Source: a virus
Length of the DNA stretch: 41,051 nucleotides
Virus record (IMG/VR): IMGVR_UViG_3300022214_000001
Coordinates: 1 to 41,051 of that record
Reading direction: 5' to 3' (one strand)
Shown: piece by piece, positions 21,875 through 31,200 of the stretch
Position numbering within the stretch: the first letter of the stretch is position 1
Layout: the number at the start of each line of letters is the position of its first letter
Program-made: the position numbers and the translations under genes
Notes under the pieces: model-generated
What the model saw: the letters and a program-made list of their open reading frames with translations, nothing else
Databases searched by the model: none
What the model was told of the DNA's origin: nothing

Positions 21875-23019
21875 CCGACCACCAAGACCGCCTGACCCCC
21901 TCCGTCCTGTCCCGCATCCGCACGCTGCCCCCGCGTATGCGCGCCGCGATTCTGGTCCTGCTCGGCCTCGGCACCGTTGGCGGTGGCGTTGTGATCGTGC
22001 GTGACCGCCCGCGCACGGACCCGCCGCCCGTGGTCGAGCCGCCGCCGCCCCCGCCGCCCACCGTGGCGTGGCCGAAGATCGTCAGCGAGACGACCTCGAC
22101 CTGGGGCACCTACAACCTCCAGCCCGAGAACACCGGCATCGCCTTCAAGGCGAGCGGCCCGCCGGTCGGGCAGATGGGCGCGATGGTCGGCCTCGCCAGC
22201 TACGGCAAGATCCACCAGGGCTACTCCATCACCGACTGCCTGTTCGCAACGACGCCGCCGCATACGATGCAATGGGGCATCCGGGCCTATGACGTGATCG
22301 ACTGGACCGTGCGCCGCACCAAGTTCACCGGCCCCGCGCAGGAGCACGGCCTGTACGCGAACGCGCCCGGCGCGCTGCTCGTCGAGGACTGCGAGTTCTC
22401 GGGTTGGGGCGGCGCGGGAATCCAGGTCACGTTCCGCAAGGCCGATGGCAAGTACGCGGTCGAGAGCGTGGACCCGAGGCTGGCCGAGCACGGCGGGACG
22501 CACACCTACCGGCGCGTGTCCATCCACGACTGCGGCGATCCCGAGTCGGACCGCTTCGGCGCGTACCTGCTCAGCGAGCACGCGCCCGAGGTCAACTGGA
22601 CGTACCCGGACGGGACCGTGTACCAGACGTACCGGCTCGCCACGCCCGTCGTAGTCGATGACTGCACGATCCGTGGCGGCAACCTGGACATGGACTACAA
22701 GGGCCAGCACATCCGCTCGACGCGGGGCCTGCTCGTCCAGCAGCGTCCCAGCCTGACCGTGACCGGCTCGGTGATCGACGTGCCGCAGCCGATGGACGGC
22801 TGGAACTCGCAGATCTGGGCCGTGGATCACGTCGTGCTGCGCGACAGCGAGTTCAACGGCGGGACCATCGAGATCCGTTGGGCCAAGTCGGTGACCATCG
22901 AGAACTGCACGGGCGACGCACGGGTGATCGTTGGTGGTGGCGAGTGGAACGTGTGGCCGATGAAGGACAAGGTGTACGAAGGTCCGATTACGGCGGACTG
23001 GACGTGGAGCGCACAATGA
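21871..23019 (+). CDS. Membrane-anchored parallel beta-helix protein
   Basis: A 382-aa protein starting at GTG 21871 (GTGA overlap). After about 25 mostly polar residues there is a single hydrophobic helix (AAILVLLGLGTVGGGVVIV, residues 28-46), a proline-rich linker with a run of seven or more prolines (about 53-65), and then roughly 300 residues of short beta-strands typical of a right-handed parallel beta-helix (LLVEDCEFSGWGG, VSIHDCGD, VDDCTIRGG, VTIENCTGD). The anchor and linker would display the helix outside the inner membrane. Beta-helix enzymes often cut polysaccharides. Its place in the non-virion block is unusual. Confidence 0.75.
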   Translation: MTDHQDRLTPSVLSRIRTLPPRMRAAILVLLGLGTVGGGVVIVRDRPRTDPPPVVEPPPPPPPTVAWPKIVSETTSTWGTYNLQPENTGIAFKASGPPVGQMGAMVGLASYGKIHQGYSITDCLFATTPPHTMQWGIRAYDVIDWTVRRTKFTGPAQEHGLYANAPGALLVEDCEFSGWGGAGIQVTFRKADGKYAVESVDPRLAEHGGTHTYRRVSIHDCGDPESDRFGAYLLSEHAPEVNWTYPDGTVYQTYRLATPVVVDDCTIRGGNLDMDYKGQHIRSTRGLLVQQRPSLTVTGSVIDVPQPMDGWNSQIWAVDHVVLRDSEFNGGTIEIRWAKSVTIENCTGDARVIVGGGEWNVWPMKDKVYEGPITADWTWSAQ

Positions 23020-23717
23020 CCCCCCCGACCGACGCGGAGATCCGGGAGGCGTTCGAGGCGTGGTGGCGCGAGCATCCGCCGCTGCCGCATAGCACCGACT
23101 ACACCAGCACGCGCCAAGCCTACCTCGCCGCCGCCCGGAAGTACGGGGCCGAGGTCGAGCGGCTGCGATCCGAGTGTCGGCACGCGCATGAGCATGTGTT
23201 GGCGCGTTCCGAGCAGGTTGATGAACTCCAGCAGCGCGAGGACGAAGCGAACTGCGCCTTGCCTCCGGGCTACCGCGTGGACTCCGAGCACTCGCTGGCG
23301 GATCGGGTGCGGGAGATCGTGGCCGAGCGGGATAAGTGGAAGCACACCGCCTGCGAATCGGAGCGTATGCGCTTGGTCCCTGGGTGCGTCTCTACGGGCG
23401 TCACCCCCGACCCCCTCGCCGCAGCGAAGGACAGGGTGGTGGAGGCGGCGATGGCCTACTGGTCCCGTTGCGGTGCGACGCTCCGCATCCCGGCAGAGAA
23501 GATGAGCGACGTGGACTGGGAGCGCGAGGATAAGGAGAGGGATGCTGCGTGGGATCCACTCGACGCCGCCTGCGCCGCCCTCCGCGCCCTCCAGCAGCCG
23601 AGCGACCCGGTGCGGGAAGCGCGGGATATCCTGAACGTGTATGGCGCGCGCGGTCTTCCGGCAGACAAGGCTTTTCGCTGCCTGAGCCTCCTCGACAGCG
23701 CCCTGGCCGACAGATGA
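23016..23717 (+). CDS. Unknown 233-aa coiled-coil protein
   Basis: ATG 23016 overlaps the previous stop. N-terminal helix with EIREAFEAWWREHPPL, then a coiled-coil (EVERLRSECRHAHEH and onwards, about 48-80), and C-terminal alanine-rich helices ending LSLLDSALADR. It is similar in character to other small hypothetical proteins of phage early blocks. No enzyme motif. Confidence 0.7.
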   Translation: MTPPTDAEIREAFEAWWREHPPLPHSTDYTSTRQAYLAAARKYGAEVERLRSECRHAHEHVLARSEQVDELQQREDEANCALPPGYRVDSEHSLADRVREIVAERDKWKHTACESERMRLVPGCVSTGVTPDPLAAAKDRVVEAAMAYWSRCGATLRIPAEKMSDVDWEREDKERDAAWDPLDAACAALRALQQPSDPVREARDILNVYGARGLPADKAFRCLSLLDSALADR

Positions 23718-23851
23718 CCAGCCGCGATCAACCCAGCTTGGCGCCGTGGGTCATCCTCGCCGTCTTGGCCGGCATCGCCCTAGCACTGATCGGATGTCAC
23801 ATGCAGGGTGAAGCGCGCACCGTACCCGTCGAACTCAACGAACCCGTGTGA
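23714..23851 (+). CDS. 45-aa lipoprotein or membrane peptide
   Basis: ATG 23714 overlaps the previous stop (ATGA). MTSRDQPSLAP is followed by a hydrophobic segment WVILAVLAGIALALIG and Cys28, which fits a lipobox (L-I-G-C), then a short polar tail. It could be a small outer-membrane spanin-like lipoprotein or a plain membrane peptide. Its last 72 bases run against the end of the minus gene at 23780. Confidence 0.55.
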   Translation: MTSRDQPSLAPWVILAVLAGIALALIGCHMQGEARTVPVELNEPV

Positions 23852-24040
23852 GCGCATGTAGTTCAGGTGCGAGCGGTGCACTGGCGCGCCGTCGGGCAGC
23901 CGTACGCTGGCCCCAGCTACGGCTGTCCCCATTGTGCACTCGAACTCGTAGCCGTACCGCGCCGCCCAGTTGCGCGCGTCATCGGCAGCGCGTTCGAGAC
24001 TAGCCAGCGCCGACCGCCACCGCTTGGAGCTTCGATCCAA
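23780..24040 (-). CDS. Unknown 86-aa protein at the end of the late block
   Basis: Read from TTG 24040 (with AGGAGG about 12 bases upstream) it overlaps the upstream gene by 41 bases; a later start is possible. The second half, HRSHLNYMRSHGFVEFDGYG, with a beta-rich end, reads like a true protein. It ends inside the opposite-strand gene 23714-23851. Function not recognised. Confidence 0.45.
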   Translation of the reverse strand: MDRSSKRWRSALASLERAADDARNWAARYGYEFECTMGTAVAGASVRLPDGAPVHRSHLNYMRSHGFVEFDGYGARFTLHVTSDQC

Positions 24041-24464
24041 GGTGAATCAGCACCTCCTTCCCCCTGGCCGACAGAACGCCGTCGATGTAGCCGCCACCGG
24101 CGGCGAGCTTCGAGTCCAGTTCGAGGATCGCAAGCTGCAGCAGCGCGGCCTTGTACCCGGACAAGTCGATCCACTCAGCCAGGGCGCCGGCCTCGACAGC
24201 GTTCGACCCGCCGATGACGGTGAGCACCGAAGCGATCTTCTCCAGGTCGGCGGGCTCGATCTCGCCCTCGTCGACCGCGGCCTGCGCCACGACACCAACC
24301 TGGGCGACAAGCGTGTTGCGCCACAGGATGAAGTCGGCATCGCTCATCTCCTCGATCTGAGCGACCTGAGACAGAGTCGTGCAGCCAGGAAGGATCAGCG
24401 CAGCGCCTACAAGTGCAAGCGCACCGATAAGCGCCACGACCAGTACACGTTTTCCGTAGCTCAT
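24000..24464 (-). CDS. Lipoprotein, 154 aa
   Basis: A lipoprotein signal peptide: MSYGKRVLVVALIGALALVG with basic start, hydrophobic core and lipobox L-P-G-C at residues 25-28. The mature part is helical and rather acidic with no enzyme motif. AAGGAAG precedes the ATG. It lies next to another membrane protein and a second lipoprotein, so a lysis or envelope role (spanin-like) or superinfection control is possible. Confidence 0.72.
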   Translation of the reverse strand: MSYGKRVLVVALIGALALVGAALILPGCTTLSQVAQIEEMSDADFILWRNTLVAQVGVVAQAAVDEGEIEPADLEKIASVLTVIGGSNAVEAGALAEWIDLSGYKAALLQLAILELDSKLAAGGGYIDGVLSARGKEVLIHLGSKLQAVAVGAG

Positions 24465-24841
24465 AGGGCTTCCTTGTCAGAGACTAGAGTTTCGACAACC
24501 TTGAGCGTTGCGTCTGTGTTTTGCCGAAGGGCCTCCAGCACTTCACCGATGCGCATGTCGAGCGAGTTCATCCGCCCCTCCATGTATTCCTTGATCGCGG
24601 TCTGGCGCGTCTCAAGCGAGGCCATGATCTCGCGGTGATCGTCGACATCCTCGCTCATCTCGTCGAGGACTGTTTGCGTGTGCCGCACGAACTGAAGGTG
24701 TGATTCGATGATCCTGTCCGCGCGCGGAGCCGCCCAGCGCATGAATCGCCACAGGCAAAGGCCGATGAACAGCAGCATCACGACCGAGACACCGGCGCTG
24801 TCCAGGGCCCACTTCCAGAAATCAGCAGAACCAGGGCTCAC
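24461..24841 (-). CDS. Membrane-anchored coiled-coil protein (inner spanin-like)
   Basis: A 126-aa protein from GTG 24841 (GTGA overlap). Residues about 16-33 (VSVVMLLFIGLCLWRFMR) form one transmembrane helix; the rest is a long charged helix (EDVDDHREIMASLETRQ and on). N-terminal anchor plus periplasmic coiled coil is the layout of inner-membrane spanins such as Rz, and lipoproteins flank it on both sides. Function is inferred from topology. Confidence 0.65.
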   Translation of the reverse strand: MSPGSADFWKWALDSAGVSVVMLLFIGLCLWRFMRWAAPRADRIIESHLQFVRHTQTVLDEMSEDVDDHREIMASLETRQTAIKEYMEGRMNSLDMRIGEVLEALRQNTDATLKVVETLVSDKEAL

Positions 24842-25215
24842 GCGGATACCTCCGAAACTTTGACGGGTTCACCGCGTCGGCGGCGGGCTCTATTGCGAAT
24901 GGCGTTCGTCGCCACGACGGATCCGGGCACGGACGCCGCCACCGCGGCGCCGATGATCTCCAGCGCGTACTGGCTCCAGAGCGCGCCACGCTTCTGCACC
25001 GTGTCGGCCACGCGCGCAACCTCGGCGCGGTTCTCGGCAAGGGCCACGCGCACCGTTCCAGCCGTCTCGTGGGCGCTCGACAGGCCGGCTTCGAAGCGGT
25101 CAAGGGCCACGCCGATCTCGGCCTCGCCAGCGGCGATGCGCTTCTCCAGTTGCTCCAGGTCGCCGCGTGTCGCGACGCAGCCGGACAGGACCAGACACGC
25201 CAGCAGAGTTCTCAT
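24838..25215 (-). CDS. Lipoprotein, 125 aa (outer spanin candidate)
   Basis: MRTLLACLVLSGCVATRGDL carries a lipobox L-S-G-C with Cys13, a very short signal peptide. A coiled coil follows (residues 20-75), then a second hydrophobic segment (about 85-105, EIIGAAVAASVPGSVV) and a basic region RNRARRRRG. The second hydrophobic part is unusual for an outer spanin. ATG overlaps the stop of the giant protein gene. Confidence 0.62.
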   Translation of the reverse strand: MRTLLACLVLSGCVATRGDLEQLEKRIAAGEAEIGVALDRFEAGLSSAHETAGTVRVALAENRAEVARVADTVQKRGALWSQYALEIIGAAVAASVPGSVVATNAIRNRARRRRGEPVKVSEVSA

Positions 25216-28200
25216 CGCTCTTCCAGGGCCGTACGGTACATCGAGAGGAACGCCCTCTCTAGGGTCCTGGCTTCGTCATTTCTGCCGGCGTCCTTCAGGG
25301 CTTCGACCCGCTTCTTGATCGACTTGGCCGCCTTGTCCAGGCGGATCAGGCGTCGCTTGACCACCTCGACCCCGTCGCGGACCTCTCCCATCGTGTTCTC
25401 GACATCGCGGATCGCCGTGCGGAACTGGGCATCGACCTCGCGGGCGTTCGGGCCAGTCACGAACGAGCGCAGGAACGGCACGTCCCTGGCGTCGAGGTCA
25501 CCGCCGGTCACGACCGCCTCGATGGTCCTGGTCACCCTGGTGGCGAACTGGCCGGTGCCGCTGCCGAAGGACTTCACGAGGTAGTCGACCGTCTCCGGGC
25601 TGACATCGAACCATCCCGAGCGCCGGCTGGATCCGCCGGTCCACTCGTTGATCTGCTGCATGGCCTTGGCCAGACCGGGCGAGGTGTCCGGCCAGACCGC
25701 CCAGGAGTCGGCCTTGCGGCCGTAGGTGTTGGGCATGATCGACGAGCCGGACCAGGAGGTGTTCTCGCTGACCTGGATGAACGGGTCGAGGATCGATGGC
25801 GCGACCGCCTGCCCGATGGTGGGCGTCGCTCCGAGCGGACTGAAGGCCTCGGTAGCCGCGGTGACGATCTCACCGAGCGCGTCGACCTCGTCCTTGCCGC
25901 GCATCACGCGCTCGATCTGCTGGCCCATGGCCCAGAACAGGTTGTAGCCCCAGCCCACAGGGATGGTGATCCTGTCGACCTCGACGCCGAGCACGTCGTA
26001 GGTGTCGGGCAGGAGCCACGTCATGTAGGCGTTGCGCTGCCACTCGCTGATCTCGTCGGCGCGGTTGTAATCGTCCTCCTCGCCCATCCAGTAGTTCCAG
26101 ATCGCGTTCAGGACAGACAGCCCCACGATGCCTGCGGCCATCGCCGCCCCCCTGGGCGTGGCCACGGTCTTCATGACCATGCGAGACCCCTGCACGCTGG
26201 CGTTGAAGAACCAGTACAGGCTGTTGATGGCACCGGTCATCTCTCCGCGGCGGTTGAAGTCCACGGTGATGTTGCGGCTGAACGACGCCGCACGGGGCTT
26301 GGTCAGACCGGAACTCCTGGCTGCCGCGTACGCCGCCACGCGCGTACCGAACTCGACGGAGTCCTGCATGTCCATGTAGATGCCGCCGGCGAACTGCAGC
26401 GCGTCCACGAGCCGCCCGGTCGCGCGCATCTTCGCGAACGCTTCGAGCCGCTGCGTGTAGCCGATCTCGTCAGCCCACCCGGTCTGGCCGCCCTGCTCGC
26501 GCCACTCGCGGAAGATCTGGTGCCACTTGCCGTTGGGCCCAACCTCGCCGCGGCGCTCTGCGCGCAGGACTTCGAGCCCCGCCTTCATCGCCTTCGGCGA
26601 GTTCTTCATGATCGCCACCGCCTCTCCGATGGACAGTTCGACGCCGATCCTCGCCATGGCGGTCTGGATGTCCTTCGCCGCGTTGCGCAGCAGGAACTCC
26701 GGGCTGAACCGCGTGGCGAGCGCAGTGAACACACGGCCGATGGGGCCGAACACCCGCTCGATTGCCTTGGCGTCCTGGCCGCCGAGCTTCTTGAGCGCGC
26801 TGGTCAGGCGCTTGCCGTTCTCTCCCTTGAAGACGATGTATCGCGGCTCGCCGTTCTCGTGGTAGCGGTACTCGTACTCCTTGTTGCGTTCGAGTTGCGC
26901 GGCCCTGGTCGACTCCGCGCGCTGCTCCCACAGGTCCGGGTTGGGGTTCTCGGCAACGAGCTTGGACAGGGCCACGCCGACCCGGTTCTTCGCCGCCAGT
27001 GTGGCGACCTCCTCGAACTGCATGAAGGACCAGACGGTCGGGCTGCCGGACGTGGTCTTGCGCCCCTCGGCGCGCTTCGATGTCGACTTCGGCATCGAGA
27101 AGCCGGACGAGCGCAGGTACTTGGGAAGTCCGGCCTCGTCGTTCTCGGCGCTGCGCAGCGGCACGTAGTTCTCGCCAAGCTGCTGCACCCACTCGTCGCG
27201 GCCGACATCGGACAGGATGCCCGAGTCGACGCGCTCCTGCAGCGCCATCCGGTTGACCTCGTGGACGATGTCCGCGGCCTGCTTGTACCACTTCGCCTTC
27301 GGGTCTCCGTTGACCTGGGCGATGATGCGGTTCGCGTGACTGTTGGTCAGCGGGCGACCCTTCGAGTCGGAGCCAGATCCGGGCACCGACTCCAGGTCGA
27401 ACACCTGCGGGTGCCTCGAAGCCATCACGGCGTTGCGGTCGAAGGCGTGCAGCGCGCGCAGGAAGTCGTCGAGGAGTTCAGGGTCGAGGCCGTGCTGGCG
27501 CTTCAGGCGGTTCAGCGCGTTCCACTTCAGGCGCGCCTTGCGCACGGTCTCTGCGCGCAGGCCAGGGAACAGTTCCGTCGCGAGCGCCGCGCTCGAATCG
27601 TCGGAGATCTTGCGGCCAGCCTTGGCGATGTCCCGCTCCGCGCGGGTCAACGGGTTGAACTGGTTGAGTAGGTTGCGCTCGACGGCTTCGAGGCGCGTCT
27701 CGTCTTCGGCGGTGAAGGTGGCGGCGGGGATGGAGTAGCGGATGTCCGGGTCCGCCGGGTCGAACGTGCCGCGGTTGCCGATGGCGGACTTGACCTGCTC
27801 GGGGCGGAAGGCGACCCAGTCGTCGCGGTCCACGCCGCCGTCCGTCGTGCTGTTGCGCACGAGGATGCCGTCGTAGTACTGGCTGGCGTGCTCACGGAAC
27901 GCAACCGCGTCTCCATCGAACTCTCCGTCGATGTAGTCGAGCAGCTCTTCGTAGCCCTCAAACTCCATCGGCCTCTGAATCGACAGGTACACAGGCATCA
28001 CCTGCGCGCCCTCGCGGTACTCCAGGTCCTTGTCCTGCGTGAACGATTCTGCAACGTACTCGGCGTTGCCTTCGTCGTAGTCGCCCGCCCATTGGCTCGG
28101 CGCCGCGAACCAGCTTCCAAGGCTGCCGAGCCACGCATTCTTCCGCTTGCCGAGTTTGGCCTGTTGCGTCTCGAAGATCGTGAAGCGCCCCGTGGTCCCG

Positions 28201-31200
28201 TGATAGGCAACCAACGGCTTCCCATCCTGGTCCACCACCTTCGAGCCACCGAACCACTGCCAGAACTTGGGCGAGTCGGTCGGCGGCGCGACGGAGTTCC
28301 TCTCCTCGCCCTCGCTCTCCAACTCCTCTCCGGGCCGCACATCGAGCCCGCGGTCGAGGTGTTTCTCGACGTAGGAACTGATCGAACCGCTCGTCTTCGC
28401 CCCGGCGTAGCCCGCCCGCTTGGTCGCGTCGATGATGTAGAACCACCGCAGCGCCTGCAGCGACGCCGGCGACATCTCGATCCCAAGCCGCGACTCAAGC
28501 TCCAGCTTGAAAGCGGTCGAGAACTCTTGGAACATCGCGTACTCGGGCGTGCTGGTGGGCAGGCCGTCCTTGCCCTCGCCGAACACGTCGCGGAAGTAGC
28601 TGCGGATGAAGCGCCCCTCCCAGATGTCGGTGGTGGTGTATCGCTCGTCGCCCAAGGAGTTCAGCGTGTACGCGCCGACCTTGGGTCCGAAGATGAACAT
28701 GCGAGGCGCTACGGAGTTCTGGCCCGTTGCGGTCTTGACGATCTTGCGCACGTTGCCGACCGCCACACCGCCCGCAAAACCGAGTTCGCGGCGAAGCGTG
28801 GCCAACTCGGCGATGGGGACTTCCTCCTGCAGGTACGAGATGGTCCCGTCGATGCCCCGCTCGTCGAACATGTCGGCCACCATCTTGGCGGTGCGGGCCT
28901 TGTGCGGCCCAGTCGACGCGGAGTAGCCCAGCACGTTGCCACCGGGCGCCCACGCTGTCGCGCCGCGCGCAGTGATGCGCAGGCGAAGTCGGTTCAGGTT
29001 GCCATTGGCGGCGTACTCGCGCAGAGTGCGGAGAGCCTCGCGCACGTTGAAGTCGAGTTGGGTGCCAGGGCTCAGGAGGCCCATCCACAGCCGCAGCGCG
29101 ACGAACAACTCGGGCCGGTCACGCACCTCTGGCATGGACCGCTCAACCGCGGCGCGGGTGCGCTGCCAGTCCTCGCGGTAATACTGCAGGAACTGCGGGC
29201 TGGAGACCAGGAAGCCGTGGATGTCCTCAACGGCCCGACGCGCCGCCTCGCGGAAGTTGCGAGTCGACGGCTTCAGCAGCTTCTTGGTGCGGGCCAGGGC
29301 GGGCGCCCAGACCTTGTGCAGCCAGCCGTCTTCGCGGTTCCGCTCCCCTGCCCACGTGGCGAGAGCGGACTCGATGGGGCCGAGACTTAGCTCGGGCCGG
29401 CGGGGCCCCGTCGCGGAGCGCGCGGTCCCCGGCTGCGCGCCGGCCTCACCGAACCCTTGGGCGGCGTACTCTTCGTAGACGGCCTGGAGGGGCTCGCCGA
29501 GCCGACGGTCCAGCCGCGCGAGTAGATCGGATCCTCCGGGCCAGCGAGAGGCTTGAGACGCGATTGCTTCTTGGTATCGCTCGCCATTGGGGTGATCTTG
29601 CCAGGGGTTCTCGTGGTAGAAGGTGTCGGCGTTGAACGGCTTCGCATCGATGTTGCCTACGGCCGACGCCACCGACAATGCGAGGCCGTCCCGGATTTCC
29701 GGGGTGACCGAAGGATCGAACGCCAAGTGTACCAGGGCGAAGCCGTCCTTGGTCGGGTAGAAAGCGAAGTCGCCAGCCCGGTCGCCCAGGGCGGCGAAGA
29801 TGGACTCGATCTGCTCCCTCGTGGGAGGCATGCCCATCTCGTAGTCGAACCCGCGCAGGGCCCCCGCCGCATTGGGCGCGTAGCCGGCGACTGCCTCCTG
29901 GTAGGTGTAGTAACCGCGCAGCAGTGCGTACAACTCCGCGGCCTCGCGCGAGGGGAACCCCGACACTTGGTCGGCGGGGTTGTACTCCATCTGCCCGGCG
30001 CTGTTGCGGTATGCGCTCTCCGAGGTCAGATCGACCCGCGGCTCGGCGTTGATGCCAAGCGCGCGCATCTCCTCGCCAATGATGTCCTCGCCGGTGTCCG
30101 GGTTCACGAAGACGCGCGACACGCTTGCGTGGAACGCGGAGCGCGCCGCGGGGCTTGCGATCTGCAGCCAGCGCAGGACGTTGCTGTTCTTGCCGGGAAT
30201 GTTCTCGGTGCTGGCGGCGGCTACCGGCGGCACGCTGTAGCGGATGTCGTCGCCAGCCCAGGTTCCGGCGTTGTGGATCGACTTCGCCTGCGAGGGATTC
30301 AGCGCGACCCAGACGCGGCGCAACTCTCCCGTCTCGTGGTCCTCCTCGACCATGCGGGCCCCATCGAAACCGGCGCGCACCATTGCAGCCCGCAGCGTGA
30401 CGCCGTTGTCGTCGTCGAACAACTGCCAGAAACGCGACGGCTGCATGTACTTCATGGCCGACGTGATGTCGAACCCGGCCGCCTCGATGGCCTTGTAGTC
30501 GGCGTCGCTCTCGTTCTCGTCGAGGTAGAGCGGTTTCTGGATCGAAAGGTAGAGCGGTTTGATTTGCGAGCGATCACGAACCGGACCGCCCGCTCTATCT
30601 CCGCGCATGAACGGGCCGCCCGCGAAAAGCTCCGCGAAGCCCGCCTCCTCCGCGAAGAACAAGAACGGGCGCTCGACGGTGTAGTTGCCGAACGTGCTTG
30701 AGACGTGGCCGGCCTTGTTCGGGTCAAAGACCGTGAACTCGTCGACGCCGCCCCAGTAGACAGTCATCGGCCGTTCGGGGCTCGCGTCGCGGGAGCTAAC
30801 GCGCGGCTCGATGACGTGGCTCTGCCCGAACCACCGCTTGAACGCCATCGACTCGACCGGCGGCGCCGGCGAGAACCGCTCATCTTCCCCAGCCTCCCAC
30901 CGCTCGATGGCGCGGTCGGCGCGCGTCTGCGGGCGCTCCTGTCTGCGCGTGGTGGCGGCACGCTGCCCCTGCACCGGAGCCTGTCGCTCGGCCGTGCGGG
31001 CGAGCGCGCCCATGCCGGCCTCGCGCAGCGTCGACGCGATCCTGCGCACGTCCTCGGGCGCGAGGTGCGTGACAGACAGGGCTTCGCGCGCCGTGTCGAG
31101 CGAGCCGGTCTCCAGGGCCTGACCCATGAGCCTGTTCGCCTTCTGACGCGCACGCTTGGTCTGCGCCGGCGTGCCAGGGACGTAGGGCGGGATCTGGCGC

